Source: Pseudocercospora fijiensis CIRAD86
Taxonomy: Eukaryota; Ascomycota; Dothideomycetes; Mycosphaerellales; Mycosphaerellaceae
Direction: 5' to 3'
NCBI RefSeq assembly: GCF_000340215.1
Contig: NW_006921533.1
Span: forward strand, 3,708,273-3,772,272
DNA: 64,000 nt
The first letter of the stretch is position 1, and the number at the start of each line of letters is the position of its first letter. The position numbers were made by a program, and so were the translations under genes. The notes under the pieces are model-generated. The model did not search any database and was not told the origin of the DNA. It saw nothing but the letters and a program-made list of their open reading frames with translations. This document shows, in pieces, positions 44,742 through 56,423 of this stretch.

Positions 44742-45631
44742 CTACTGGGAAGATCCGCCGGAGATGGTGATGACTTGGCCTGCAAGGAACAGGCGTGTTA
44801 GCATTGCAGCTTCAGCTGACGCCCGCTTCGCTTCTGCACAGTAAGCTTACCGTTGACCCAGCCGCCATCCTCGGAAGCAATGAATGCTACCACACGAGCC
44901 ACGTCCTCTGGGGTAGCACAGCGCTTGAGTGGACAGTGCTCAGCCATCATGCCCTCGATCTTCTCTGCTGGCCAGTCTGGAGTGGCACCTGGAATGTAGT
45001 GCCATGCGTTCTGCGTGAACATGTCCGACTTGATCCCACCTGGAGCGACACCATTGACAGTGATGCCGCGCACACCGAAGTCGGTGGCGAACGCCTTGAT
45101 CATACCAATGACAGCCATCTTGGATGCGTTGTAAAGAACGTGATCCCGAACGCCGAGAAGACCAGCGGCGATGGAGCTCATGAGGATCAGGCGCCCGTTG
45201 TTCTCGAGGTGCTTCCATGCTGCTTGACCAACGAAGAACTGTGCGCGAGCGTTGAGGTTGAAGACGTGGTCGTACTTCTCCTCGGTGATTTCCTCAGTCT
45301 TGTCCCACGACTCCGTACCGCTGTTGCTCATGACAATGTTGATCTTGCCGAACGCTTTCTTGGTCTCTTGGAACAGGCGCTCGATCTCGGATGGCTTGCT
45401 GACATCGGCCTGAATGGCGACAGCCTTGGCGCCCGTTCCGGTAGCCTCAATGATCTTGCAGACCTCCTCGGCGTCCTTCTTGCTGCTCTGGTAGTTGACC
45501 ACGACGCTGGCACCACGCTTGCCGAGCTCAATGGCACATCCTCTGCCGATACCGCGACCAGCGCCAGTGATAAGGGCGACCTTGCCGTGAAGGGAGGCGG
45601 ACTCAACGAGGACGGGCTGTTGGGCAGACAT
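44742..45631 (-). CDS. SDR, tri/tetrahydroxynaphthalene reductase-like
   Basis: Two exons, 45631-44851 and 44779-44742 (intron 71 bp), give 272 residues. The cofactor motif is TGAGRGIG (22-29) with ASVVVNY, which favours NADPH; SNSGTESW, Ser153, Tyr167 and Lys171 form the catalytic set. VNGVAPGGIKSDMF, EDVARVVAFIAS and EDGGWVNG|QVITISGGS across the splice match the melanin-pathway naphthol reductases (T3HN/T4HN, versicolorin reductase group). Such enzymes reduce polyhydroxynaphthalenes in DHN-melanin synthesis, but the family includes related polyketide reductases and no polyketide synthase or scytalone dehydratase is present here. The role in melanin is therefore only possible. Confidence 0.85.
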
Positions 45632-46719
45632 TCTTGTTCTGCCAATAATCGTAAGCTTGGTCAGTTGAAAGTTCAGGAAACTCTTACATTGAGATGCGGG
45701 ATATGGAGTAAGGGGTATGTCACGATGGATGATGGTCTCGGGGAGTATGGGAAAGAAGAGGCGGTGTAAGAGGAGAAGATGGATGGAAAGGGTCTTGCAG
45801 ATCTAGCTCCTTTACCTCCAGAGCAGATAATATTCGATGCTCATCGATCCTGCCCTACTAGTAGTACTCGGTGCCGCGACGGAGCTGAGCCCTGGGTCCA
45901 TTTGAAACGGAGTGGTGGGGAAGTCCGAAGCTCACAGTGGAACAGGCCCGTCTGCACCGCGAGGCTGAATGCACACGCACACGACCTGCAGCAACGCAGC
46001 TCGCTCTGGGAGGAAGGACCGAAGCCGAGAGCGTGTCCAGATTTAGCTCCTATGCGGGGCCATTCGAAGGATCGGCTCTCCCTGTGCCGTCACGCATATG
46101 TCAACAACCAATATAGATAACAGCGGAGGAAAAGCGAGGTAGACGGTAATTCTAGTAGATGCTTCATGTTGTGCTGTTTTTATGCTTTACCACCATGCCA
46201 CCCATCCCTGCTATTGAAAGAGGGCACGCAAAGTGTTTGGGAGCCGATAGCTCCTCCCATCCATCCTCTATCAGTTGTGAGAGCTCGACCGCTGGAGCTC
46301 ATTACACCGCCTCCGTTTCCATTATCCCACCGAAGACTCCAACGAGCCGCCCGCTACAACGCCCGCTGTCGCTCGAGGAGTGATAAAGAAAGGGTACAAA
46401 ATACACATGCCACAAGGAAAGCTGGAGTCCTGCCAAAAAGAGACAGACAACTCGGTATTAGTCGCTTCGTTTCGTCGTCACGCAGTCGTTGCAGTCGTCC
46501 ATGTCCACCCAATGCGCCTTTTGGAAACAATAACAAAGCTTCCCAAACGCCTCTCGGACTGATGTCAAGAAGTGCCAATGTGGCAAGACCCTTCGGTCCG
46601 AAACGAGCGTAGGGATGCAGTTGAAAGAACTAGTCGTGTCAGCATATGCACGCGACATCGCTTCGATGTGGAGACTCACGGTACGAAATGCTGTGCCTGC
46701 TCAAGATGACTCGAATTCA
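45632..46719. other. Intergenic, SDR promoter and cyclin 3' region
   Basis: About 1.1 kb. Only short overlapping frames were seen, with no repeat or RNA gene recognised. Confidence 0.45.
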
Positions 46720-48846
46720 TCACTGTGGTTGCTGTGGCAGCCAGCTGGTGGTGGTTGGATTCTGTGCGCCGAAGGACACGCCGTTGCTCTGAGTCGTGAA
46801 CGGCAGCTTGAAGCCCTTGGCCATCTCGCCACGAACGAATGTCGAGGCTCGCTTGTACCGCTTGTCGGTATACTTCTCGTACACAGCGCCGTGGTGCTTC
46901 TCTGGGTCCTCGCAGCACTTGTAGATGGCATCGAGGAGGCGATGCATCTGGCGGAACGTGTAGTTGGAGTAGTACACGTGTGCCTGAGTCCAGTCGCCTT
47001 TCCGAAGCATCAAGCGTGCCATGCAGTGCGCGCCTGCAGCGAGGAAGCTGGGCTTGCAGCCGACGAAGCGCTCGTCCATGATGGTGACCTCCAGGAAGTA
47101 CTTCGCAAGCGTTCGGGTCTCGAGATCGTAGTCGTCAGCCTTGCTGATGCGGCGAAGAAAGCTCATTGGGCCTGGCCATCCGAGCTCGAATTGAAGCATG
47201 CTCAGCATGAAGCGCTCCGCCTTCAGGAGTTCCTCTGCAGAGTAACCATTGTCTACCATGTAGATGATCTCAGAGATGGTTGGGCAGTTGACTTCTTCAT
47301 ACTTTGCAGCAACGAAGATGGCCGTGGCGCCGACGAGCTGAAGCTTGCCCAAGGAGACTATCTTGCAAGAGAGGAACCGGTCGATATAGTTGATGGTGAG
47401 GAAGAGCGTCTCTGGCAGGAGGTTGAAGCGTTGGTGCACTTGCACAACCCAATCCATGAGGACACCTCGCATCGACCACTGGATTTCGTGCTGGAGCTCC
47501 ATGTAGAATGGATTGGGCGACATGCGTGACTCCATCTCGCGCATGTATTCAAAGATTTCGTCGCCATACTCAGCAACCATGGAAGTGTCCCACTGCTCGT
47601 CCTCAATGTCCTCTGCCGTGCGGGTCTGTTCGACGAATGCCTTGGCTTCAGCAATCTCAAGGTTGGCCTTCTTGGTATGCGCGGGGTTGAAGACAGTAGT
47701 GAGGTCCATGGTCGTGTCTGGAAACCCAAAGGACCGAGCCGTGACATAGTCGTCCTCGTCGTAGTCGTCTGGCGGATCATATTGATCTGTGGTTGGTGTG
47801 GAGACAGCGTATCCTGAAGATACTGCCGGAACAACGGCTTGGGGCATCGACACCTGAACGGATTGTGGCTGGAGGTAAGATTGCTGCTGGGTCGGCACTG
47901 CTGGTTGCACAGCGGTAGCAACAGGCTGTGGGCGCGCGGCAGGTTCATCGCGCAAAGGCACAAGCTGAGTCTGATGCTGGACGTTGTAGGACTCTTGCAT
48001 GACAGCCTTTTGAGGTGGTGCGTATGAAGTTTCTTGTGCTGCATTGATTTGTGTTGGCACGATAGCATTTGTGCTTCTCGGGACCTCGGGCTGTGGCTGA
48101 CTGAGGACAGGATCTTTGAGGACCTTCGTGCTCTTCTTCGGCACCGCCTTCTTTTGCACCGGCTCTTGGTAAGCAGCAGACTGTGCAGCCTTTGTTGTAG
48201 CCGCAGCTGCGGCGGCCATCTGCATATTGGCGCTCTTCGGCGCGAGTGGCCGCACAGCAGGACGCGAGAATGTTCCTGCTGGCGGCGCCATGACTGGGTC
48301 CTGGAGTAGTCGAATCTTTCCTGGCGATGCCTTTCCAACCTCTGAATCGTCCTTTGGCGCTATCTTTCCGTTCGCTGTGGACTCCCCGAGCACCTGCTTC
48401 TTGATGTTGATATTGGATGCTGACTTGGTCCGCTGATGAAGTGTCTTGCCGATGGGTCCGTTGGCGATATGGAGAGGCATGTTCTCGTCGTGAATACGCA
48501 CCGCACGAGGCGGCGGCCGCTGCGGCTTTGACAATATTGTCAGTGACATTTGGTCAGGTGGTGGAGGCTGCGATTGCTTGTGAGGCGCCATGTGAAGGGC
48601 AGGCTGAGGCTGCAGGTGTTGCGCCGAGTCGACAGACTGAGTGGGTATCGCAGACTGCGGGTCAGTAGTGAGGGAATGATCTGATGGACTGTTTTGCTGC
48701 TGTCCGCCTGTGTCTGCTGCCGCCGCTGCCGGGATGACAAGGGCAGGTGGGTGGTGCGGGAGCGTGCAGGTCCACCGCGCCGAGGGCTCTGCAGAGCCGT
48801 GTTGGGGATGAGCCATGGGGGGTAGTGAGCTTACCTTTGCGTCCAT
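46720..48846 (-). CDS. B-type mitotic cyclin (Clb3/4-like)
   Basis: An open frame of 708 codons. The C-terminal half has two cyclin boxes: from about residue 430 (EIFEYMREMESRMSPNPFYM, RGVLMDWVVQVHQRFNLLPE, LTINYIDRFLS, LVGATAIFVAAKYEEVNCP) and then AKYFLEVTIMDERFVG, PSFLAAGAHCMARLML. MRxxLxDW and KYEE are the B-cyclin hallmarks for Cdk1 binding. The N-terminus is long, disordered and Gln/Pro/Ala-rich, with basic HxRTKSASNINIKK sequence; a destruction box was not identified with confidence. A strong donor (AAG|GTAAGC) just after codon 4 and an acceptor (CTGACCCGCAG) 180 nt on, both in phase 0, mark a possible intron 48834-48655 that would shorten the protein to 648 residues. Both models read through. 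Confidence 0.9.
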   Translation of the reverse strand: MDAKVSSLPPMAHPQHGSAEPSARWTCTLPHHPPALVIPAAAAADTGGQQQNSPSDHSLTTDPQSAIPTQSVDSAQHLQPQPALHMAPHKQSQPPPPDQMSLTILSKPQRPPPRAVRIHDENMPLHIANGPIGKTLHQRTKSASNINIKKQVLGESTANGKIAPKDDSEVGKASPGKIRLLQDPVMAPPAGTFSRPAVRPLAPKSANMQMAAAAAATTKAAQSAAYQEPVQKKAVPKKSTKVLKDPVLSQPQPEVPRSTNAIVPTQINAAQETSYAPPQKAVMQESYNVQHQTQLVPLRDEPAARPQPVATAVQPAVPTQQQSYLQPQSVQVSMPQAVVPAVSSGYAVSTPTTDQYDPPDDYDEDDYVTARSFGFPDTTMDLTTVFNPAHTKKANLEIAEAKAFVEQTRTAEDIEDEQWDTSMVAEYGDEIFEYMREMESRMSPNPFYMELQHEIQWSMRGVLMDWVVQVHQRFNLLPETLFLTINYIDRFLSCKIVSLGKLQLVGATAIFVAAKYEEVNCPTISEIIYMVDNGYSAEELLKAERFMLSMLQFELGWPGPMSFLRRISKADDYDLETRTLAKYFLEVTIMDERFVGCKPSFLAAGAHCMARLMLRKGDWTQAHVYYSNYTFRQMHRLLDAIYKCCEDPEKHHGAVYEKYTDKRYKRASTFVRGEMAKGFKLPFTTQSNGVSFGAQNPTTTSWLPQQPQ

Positions 48847-51327
48847 TGCGCTGATGATTTATCTGCTGCTGTCGCCTGCGGTGTTGGTGATCCGCACGTG
48901 TAGGGCGCTGGTGAATGGCGGCGTGGTGAATTGAATGGCCAGCTGTGTTGTTGTGTTGATCTCGCTGGGCGACTGCAAATCTCAGCGGCGCGACGACGAC
49001 CCTACTACCTGCTGGAAGGCAGTCGGAGTTGGCAAGTTGTCGTCTGCGGTCCCGTCGGCGCGCGTGCGGCGTGCGGCGTGCGGCGTGTATCGCTATGGTG
49101 CTGTTAGATATGCCTACTGTGTTGACACTCCAGCGGAACAAAACATTGGATCGAGCTCCCGGCGAGTCGCGCTAGTCCCAGAACCGTCGTAGCAACGGCT
49201 CGCACCCGCGACTTCCCATTCTTCGAGCTGCTGCCACCCTTGCTCGCTTGGCAGCTTTAGCGCCTCTTCGACACGTCTTCCATCATCGATCAACTTCACC
49301 ACTTCTCCTTCGCATTCTCCCAACATCGCTCACATCACCGCCCAAACAAGGCGACACATAGCATACGTATGGCTCACTGTGTGGCTTCACTTTCACTATC
49401 CCATTCCGTGTGCTGGCGGCGTGGTCTCACTTTTCGCAATTCATTGTGCGACACGCGTCAGCTTCACTCCGAAAACGCCGATGCCCCACGAAAAATCGTG
49501 ACCCATTTCACCAGACTGACTGTCAAGCTGTCGTTCACTAAATACCACACAGAGCGCTTTCATGCTCGGCGACGTCGTCAGGTCCGTGTGGAAATCATGC
49601 GCTGTCAGACACGTCGTTCCGCGTCCTGGGAACCAATCGCTCTGGCTATCTGAGCTGACTTGAAACTGGAGTCGAGAACGACAAGGCCGGCGGGACTTTC
49701 CCCTCCAACGTGCTTTAATGCAGGCGAGAAAAACAAGCCCGCAATCCTCGTTCCGTGCTCGGCCAACGGTGCAGCGCGACTGCTTGACTTTCATTGACTT
49801 TATTAATATTCGCGCCCTGGATACCTGCAAGCGACATGGTGCTTCACCGTACTACTACCACCAATGTACATGCTCGGTTCCTGTGGCATCCACATCACTG
49901 TGATGGACTCAGGCTGGCCTCGAACTGCGCAAATATGTGTCGCGATCGTCTGCGCAGTCCTTCGCGCCATACGTGAAACGCATTGTCGAGGCACTCACTA
50001 TAGGATACCGAGCTTGCGCAGCGATGCGCAAGACGTCAACGGGCCATGTCTGTTGCACGGACGCAAGCCGGAGCACTCTGCGGCAACGATCGGCTACAGC
50101 ATCGCGATGTAGCATCTCGGTCTCTACAGATAACCCATTCCCGCTGTTCATCAAGGTTTGCTGAAGCAGGCATCTCACCGTGTCCTGCTGGCCATTATTA
50201 TTATTCCGTGCGCGCAAAGGTGTGGATTGTGTTCGGCTGATCTTCTAGACCCCGAAGCTATGATTGGCTCAGCCATGGCACTTCGTCCACCTGAACGTGC
50301 GTCTTCTGCGTCTGGCTTTTGGGGTAGATGCAGCTAAAGCAGAAGGCTCTATCTCGCTCTTTGCTGGCGCTGCCTATGCGCTGTGCGCTTCGGCGCATTA
50401 CGCTGCTCAATCTGCCCTCCTCTCGTAATCTGTGGGAGTGACATATTCCGGAAGTTTCGCTTCTTTGTCTGGCGAGCTCGTGGGCGGCTATGGTGGCGGA
50501 TACATCAACCAGTCGCATTGGCTATGTAGAGATTGGCGAAGAGCACGTAGACGAGCGACAGAGGCGCTGCTGAATCCAATTGCGAGGGCGCATGTAGGAA
50601 TGTTGAGCAAGCGCTGCCGTATCGCGATTCGCACAGTTCCGTCCGGGATCGTGCACAGTAGAGTGGGCTGCTTCTGGATCTGGCTCTGGCTTCATGCCTC
50701 TTCCGTTCTCCCACATCGGCACAACAACACACCTGACAAGACGTCAAGTTGTGCAGTGGTGCCATCGTCCTATCTTTGCAAAGCCGCTTCATTTCAGATT
50801 TGCCTAGGTAGTCGCCGTACGCACTGCCATCGCCTTGCTTGTCGGCTCCCGCGGCACGGCACCGCTCGAAGTCGGGCGACGAGGTCAAAGGACGCAGCGC
50901 CCAACAACCCATCAAACGACCATCGACCGTCCTTATCAGACCCCGGCGACTCAAGGTATGTGCTCAGATGCGCCGTAGCGGCTTCTACAGACCTCAATAT
51001 CACCATCCGCCCGACTTGCTCTCGATCCTTTGGTCAGCTGCGAGACATCACACCCATCCCTTTCCCAAGCGACCACATGACGCTTTGCGCATCTTTATGA
51101 CACCCATTTACCCTCCCAATCACTTGCGATCTCGAACGGCTAGCTGATCTTGTCGCTGTCCTAGCAATCTCCCCTTTGCCATCGTCACCGCCCTTCTGGG
51201 AGGAGAGTTTGCGCCGACGGCGACCTAAGCCACACCCATCGACCACCCTACTTCAATTCGTACCGCATAACCTCTCATTGCACTGGTCGACCTATCGGAG
51301 CCGCTACCATACTTGGTAGGCAGTGAT
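48847..51327. promoter_or_regulatory. Long divergent intergenic region, cyclin / Zn2Cys6 gene
   Basis: About 2.5 kb between divergent starts, CT-rich near the right gene. A stop-free run at 50432-51100 begins with GTG, is Arg/Ser/His-rich and has no family resemblance. Both neighbours are regulators, so long leaders or extended promoters are plausible. Confidence 0.5.
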
Positions 51328-53397
51328 ATGGACGCTTCGACCATGTTGTCCAACACCGGCCAAGACTCTGCTGGGGCGGGCGATATGAGGAAGCAAAACC
51401 ACCAATATCCAACTCGTCAAGGATTCTCAGGCTCAGATGCGCAGCAAAATACCAAAATGAACTTGGAAAACACCAGTCGCATGGGTAGAGGCTCTGATGG
51501 CGCTGCCGCAAGATCCGCATATACTCGAGGGTCGCCCGCCAAGAAAGATCAGAGACATGTTGTCTTCCAGCTCATTGACCCCAAAGACCCTCGCATACAA
51601 GCAAGACTACCGATGAGAGTCATGATCTCCCCTCACGATACTACCGAGTCGATCATCACGACTGTCAAGAACTTCTACGGGCTGTACGAATATGGTGTCA
51701 GCTTCGAGAACAGAGATGGCATCAGCATCATAGCAGCCTTTGACAACTTCGAGAACGATATGACAGTCTACGTCAGGACTGTCGCGCAACCACCTGCACC
51801 TGCCAGCGAACCTGCACGAGACTCAGTGTCGCCGAAGAAAGCTACCCTGGGCGCGCCTTTTGAGATGCGCCCGCCCAACCTCGGTGTGAATCATTCCCCT
51901 TCGAGGTCGGCTGCTCGATCGGCCGGAGTACGCAGCGTATCTCCACAGTCGGAACTAGGTAGACGAAGTGCGTCTGCTGCGCCAGGTGGAAAGCCAAGAG
52001 TACAGAGAACGAAGAGCAAAGACCGGAGCGTTCTGGGTGATGGCGACGGATACAGCAGTGCTGACAACGACAATGGATCTGTGACTAGCTCAAGAAGATC
52101 CAAAGCAGAAGAGATCAAGGCTGAAATCACTGTCGACAATATCGTTGAGGGTGGCCGCCGCAAGCGGGCTTTCGAGAGCTCGGTAAGGTCTCCAACATTG
52201 AAAGCCCCGAATATATTCTAACATCGCTAGGAATTGCCTCTCTTCGTGCCACCTCAGGTACCTATGAGTGCCTCGATCTCTTCTATATCACCACAACGTC
52301 GCTCCGGCCCCATGGCGTCTCCATATGCGCTCTCTAATCAACAGACGTTCTCATACCAGCAACCTCTCCCGTCGCCCCAAAGCTACGGCAACAATGGCTA
52401 TATGCAGCCTCCCTTCCCAGCGAACCCATACCAGAGCGGCAATGCGCAATCCAGACAGCTACGAGGAAGTCGTGCCAGCTATTCATCCAACCGCAATTCT
52501 GGCGGCGGTGTGCTGCCTACTCCTGATCCGACGATCGGCAGCGTCATCTCCGATGAAGACGTTGCATTGCAACTCATGCGGCTAGGAGATCCTACAGCAT
52601 TCTCACATGGGCGCACGTCGACGTCAACGGCCGATGATGCTTTCAGCGGCAAAGCTGAGTTGGCGTCGTCGGACGGAGATGGGGAGAGTGATGAAGAGGA
52701 GGAGGATGCTGGACTGCCTTCAGTTTCACATTTTCACAGAGACGACGTTGGACCTGCGAGAAAGAAGCAGCGTACTATGAACGAGCTGCCCAGCGAGGGA
52801 ACGAGCGGTGAGGAGTATGAAGACCATCACGATGGTAACTTTGGAAGCGATGATATAGACGTCGATGGACAACGCAGGCAGATCAAGCCGAAGCAAAAGA
52901 ATCGCAATGGTGCTGGCCCCGGAGGTCTATCGAAGTCCGGCAAACCACGCGCGTTGTCTGTGACAAAGCCGAAGAAGTCATCAGGAACGTCGTCCAAAGT
53001 ACCCATGTCGCCGGCCTCCCTACCTCCACAATCGCGCAAAGCCTCGATTGCTTCAACGATCAATTTTCAACATCAGCTTGGGGCAGATGAAGAGGATTTG
53101 TCTTCGAAGCCACGCTGTCAGCGCTGTCGCAAGAGCAAGAAGGGTTGCGACCGTCAACGCCCATGCGGTCGCTGCAAGGACGCTGGCATTGGTATTGAAG
53201 GCTGTGTCAGCGAGGATGAAGGAAATGGCCGGAAGGGTCGTTATGGCCGCCACATGGGAGTGACTATCAAGAAAGCCGAGGAGGCGTGGGAGGACGAGGA
53301 CTCGCCCACACCGCCACTACAGCAGGGCAACACAGCCAGCCATGGCTACTTCATCGCTCCTGCGCTGCCTAGCAAGGACAAGAAAAGGAAGCGTTAA
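51328..53397 (+). CDS. Zn2Cys6 transcription regulator with C-terminal zinc cluster
   Basis: Two exons (51328-52182, 52231-53397; intron 48 bp with TTCTAAC branch site) give 673 residues. Residues about 75-155 form a conserved folded region (HVVFQLIDPKDPRIQARLPM, RVMISPHDTTESIITTVKNF, YGLYEYGVSFENRDGISIIA), resembling a ubiquitin-like/PB1-type fold by pattern. Disordered, Ser/Gln/acidic sequence follows. The zinc cluster is near the C-terminus: Cys 581, 584, 591, 597, 600 and 610 (C-x2-C-x6-C-x5-C-x2-C-x9-C), followed by a conserved basic RKGRYGRHMGV. Most Zn2Cys6 factors carry the cluster at the N-terminus and a fungal-TF middle domain, which is missing here. I recognise the architecture as conserved in filamentous fungi but cannot name it. 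The start is the first ATG in the good frame. Confidence 0.85.
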
Positions 53398-54210
53398 TAC
53401 AATACTGGTCTCAACACCACCGCGGCTGGACGAGCGCTCATCACGCTGCATTTACATTTTCCTGTCGAAGGACCATTCGAATTCAACAAAAAGCTTAATA
53501 AGCATAAAATCATGGACAAAGCCTGTTGCGAAGCTTGCTATCATGTGCTTGATCGGCGTTGAAGGTTGCGCGTGTGGAAGTGCTGTTCTCTTTCATGATC
53601 GGCAAGGACTCTTTTTTCGTATGTTTGTCGATTTGTCGATTCGATTACCGACCTGGACACTCCTTGACGGTGCTATCGAGCACTGAATGTTATGTCGAAT
53701 TGAAGAGGGATGAAGAAGGTGGAGGGTCTAATGCAGATTTCGGTTTCTTCTGAGACTGCAAGTTGAAGGAAAAGTATCGACGAAGGAGGAATGTGTGATG
53801 GATGCATAGCGAGGTAGCGAGCGTTTCAAGCGAGGAAAACCAATACTGCAATGTCTGATGAGGCGCGATGGATTGACTTATTGATTGATCGACTTTGAAG
53901 AAGCACACAAGGCCTGTAGAATGGCGAAGGGTATGAGGCTTTCTGGTTTTGTTTTGTACCTGCTGTAAGCTCTGTACCGAGTAACTACATGTAGTGGTCA
54001 ATGCAAAGAAAGACTGTCTGTACTGGACTCGCATGATGCATACATTCCGAGCGATAACGAGCGAGACAGTAGTGCCTTCTGAGGATTTCGAAAGAGAAAG
54101 TTAATGCATCAGGCTGAACTGTAAGGCAGTAAAGACTAAGGGATATAACCATAAGGAAAATCAACACAGAAGGTACCTGTTGACTCTCCTTCAAATTTCC
54201 TCACACCTTT
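53398..54210. other. Convergent intergenic region
   Basis: About 810 bases of 3' flanking sequence, AT-richer than the genes. Nothing recognised. Confidence 0.45.
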
Positions 54211-55359
54211 TTAGTCCTTCCACTCCACCAAAACACCTTTCTCAGCACTCTCATTAGCAAGCTCAATCAACCGAATAACATTTCTACTCTCCTCAGGCTT
54301 CACAACCAACTCCGCCTCCCCACGAATCGCCTTCACAAGATCCTTATAATAATCCACATAACTCCCCTTCCGACTCTTCACAACACCATCAAATTTGCCC
54401 CCATCATCTTTCCTCGTAGTCAAATACCCATGATACTTCTCCGGTTCCTCACCAAACTTCTCATCCGTAGGCTTCATCCCTAATTCCAAAAGCTGTTCGA
54501 TCTGAGGATCTTCTCCGGTCTTGAAGTACGAGCCATGCGTGCCTCGAATGGAGAATTTTGGGATCTTGTGTACGGACATTGGGTTCACGACGCTGGTTTT
54601 TATTGTGACTAGGAGATCTTTCTGTGAGCCGGAGTATTGAAGGAAGATTGTGTGAAGGTGTCGTCTGCGCCGTTGGAGACTAGAGTTGAGCGTTTGGTTG
54701 CGAAGATTGTTTTTGGGAGACCGAAGAGCTGGATGGTTTGGTCGATGCTGTGGGAGCCTAGGCCGAAGAGAAGTCCGTCTCCTGCTTCGGCTGGCTTGTC
54801 GTAATGGATCCATGGTGGATTGTCGAGGTCGTAGTGGTTTATGAATTCTGTGATTTTGCCGAAGGCCCCTTGTTGGACGAGTGCTTGTAAGGTGCGGAAG
54901 TCTGAATCGTAGCGTCGGTTTTGATAGCAGGTTAAGACTTTACCAGTCTGCTTTGATAAGGCGATTAATTTGTCGGCTTCGGCGGTTGTTATCGTGAAGG
55001 GCTTTTCGACGACAACTGGAGACTGCTTAGCTTGGATAAATAAAATACCGCTTGTATATGATATACCATGCTCTCCAGCCTTCAACGCAAGCTCTGCAAA
55101 ATGAAAGTGCGTATCATGCTTGGTGCAGACAATGACAAGTTCAGTCAGCATCTCCAAAGAAGTCGTCCCCTGTCCTGTAGTGTTTCGCTTGAGGATAGTC
55201 TACTGTACAATGTTTACCAGGTTCGACAGGACCTTTGGGCGCCTCGGCGCGTTGGAGAAACGCATGTACATGGAAGTCGTCATTTGGCAGGATCCAAGGC
55301 AGGTGGAAAACTTTGGTGGACGATCCGTAGCCGATGAGTCCAACCTTGATAGGTGCCAT
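54211..55359 (-). pseudogene. GFO/IDH/MocA oxidoreductase with two frame breaks
   Basis: Read on the minus strand, the family is clear: MAPIKVGLIGYGSSTKVFHL (Rossmann GxGxxx), HYRTGDDFFGDAD, LVIVCTKHDTHFHFAELALK, then across a 51-bp intron (55066-55016) GEH|VVVEKPFTITTAEADKL, and FGLGSHSIDQTIQLFG, ending LIELANESAEKGVLVEWKD. Two breaks interrupt it: near 55138-55145 one extra base throws GDAD into a TGA, and near 54650-54654 two extra bases (an ACACA run) shift ...GADDTFT out of the frame that continues IFLQYSGSQKD. Apart from these the length would be about 364 residues, normal for the family. No GT-AG intron explains either break. Such enzymes oxidise or reduce sugars and diols with NAD(P). 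An in-frame ATG at 55401 is an alternative start. Recent pseudogene or sequencing error cannot be told apart. Confidence 0.72.
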
Positions 55360-55664
55360 GGAGAAAGAAGTTGCGTTGATGCTAGGCACAGAGAAGCTCA
55401 TATGGATCTAACATTATTACATCATGTCGAGCTGCGACCCTAGCTGAACCTGCCGAGTCCGACTCCGCATCGGCTTAGCCTAAAGCCAAGGATTCTGTGA
55501 GCTGATGAGTACGATCATTTGATCGCGGCCGCATTGCAACATGAGCAAGAGGGCCGTTCGCAAACCACTGGCTAAACTTTAGGCTTGGCATGATTGTAAA
55601 CAGCTGGAATAGCGGACCGGGAGGCCGTCAAGCATGAGATTCGTCTATTGTATCTGTTCGTAGG

Positions 55665-56423
55665 CTATCTCTTCTTGCCTCCGCTTGCAGCGGGAGCTGG
55701 CTGTTCTGCTGGCGCACTTGATCGACCTGCCAGGAATCCCGCCAGATCAAAATTCTGCATTTGACTTGCGGCACCACTGGAGCCCGTGAGTGGAGACTTC
55801 TTGGACATCTCTTCGAATTCCGCCTTTGCTTCTGGGTCCACTACAAGACGTCAGTTCCCATTAGACTAAACGGGTAGGTCGCATCGGTACTTACTGTTGT
55901 CCATAAGATATGGGAGCCCAAAGATCATGACGACCGAGAAGAGAGCCATCAGGATCATAGGACTCTTCAAGAACCCCAAAACGTTGAATCCTCCTCTCTG
56001 CTGGTAGAAGTCTTTCCTTGCAGCAGGTATCACATCAATCTTGAGCTCGTCTTTACCCTCTCCGAACGAATGTCCCTTATTGCTCCACTCATTGCCTCGG
56101 AAGGTCTGCCATGCACTGATGTTCTGTGCATTCTCTTCGGGATTCGCGATGACATCTACTCGGAGAGGCGGGAAGAAGAAGTCGCGAGAGTGCAGAGTGA
56201 GCAGGTAGCTTGCGTCTGGCAGATCGGGAAACACGAAGGTGTTGTCGCGGCGCAGAGGGGCATCGTATCGTATTCCAGGCGGGCCAAGCAGGACTGCGTG
56301 TGTTGAAGCAGGCAGCTCGTAGGGGTTTTCGAGAAGCTGTGATGGCGGAATCGATACCGTGAGCTTAGCTGCAGAGCATGAAGCAGCTATTGCAAGCAAT
56401 ATAGCTGCCCGAAAGTTTGCCAT
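55665..56423 (-). CDS. EMC7: ER membrane protein complex subunit 7
   Basis: Two exons, 56423-55895 and 55840-55665 (intron 54 bp), give 234 residues. A signal peptide (about 1-19, AAILLAIAASCSA) leads into a lumenal beta-sandwich (LTVSIPPSQLLENPYELPAS, TFVFPDLPDASYLLTLHSRD), followed by one transmembrane helix (about 154-174, PMILMALFSVVMIFGLPYLM). The cytosolic tail is MDN|MDPEAKAEFEEMSKKSP and an Ala/Pro/Gly-rich end; the splice restores the family's MDPE motif. EMC7 is a type I membrane subunit of the EMC, which inserts tail-anchored and multipass proteins into the ER. The start of the second retrotransposon lies about 300 bp upstream. Confidence 0.92.

Noticed and set aside
44742..48846. 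A melanin or polyketide biosynthetic cluster around the naphthol-reductase-like SDR
   Set aside because: The neighbours are SurE and a mitotic cyclin; no polyketide synthase, dehydratase or laccase is present.
50432..51100. A 222-codon stop-free frame in the cyclin/Zn2Cys6 intergenic region
   Set aside because: It opens at GTG, not ATG, is Arg/Ser/His-rich without any domain, and overlaps equally long frames on other strands, as expected for GC-rich noncoding DNA.
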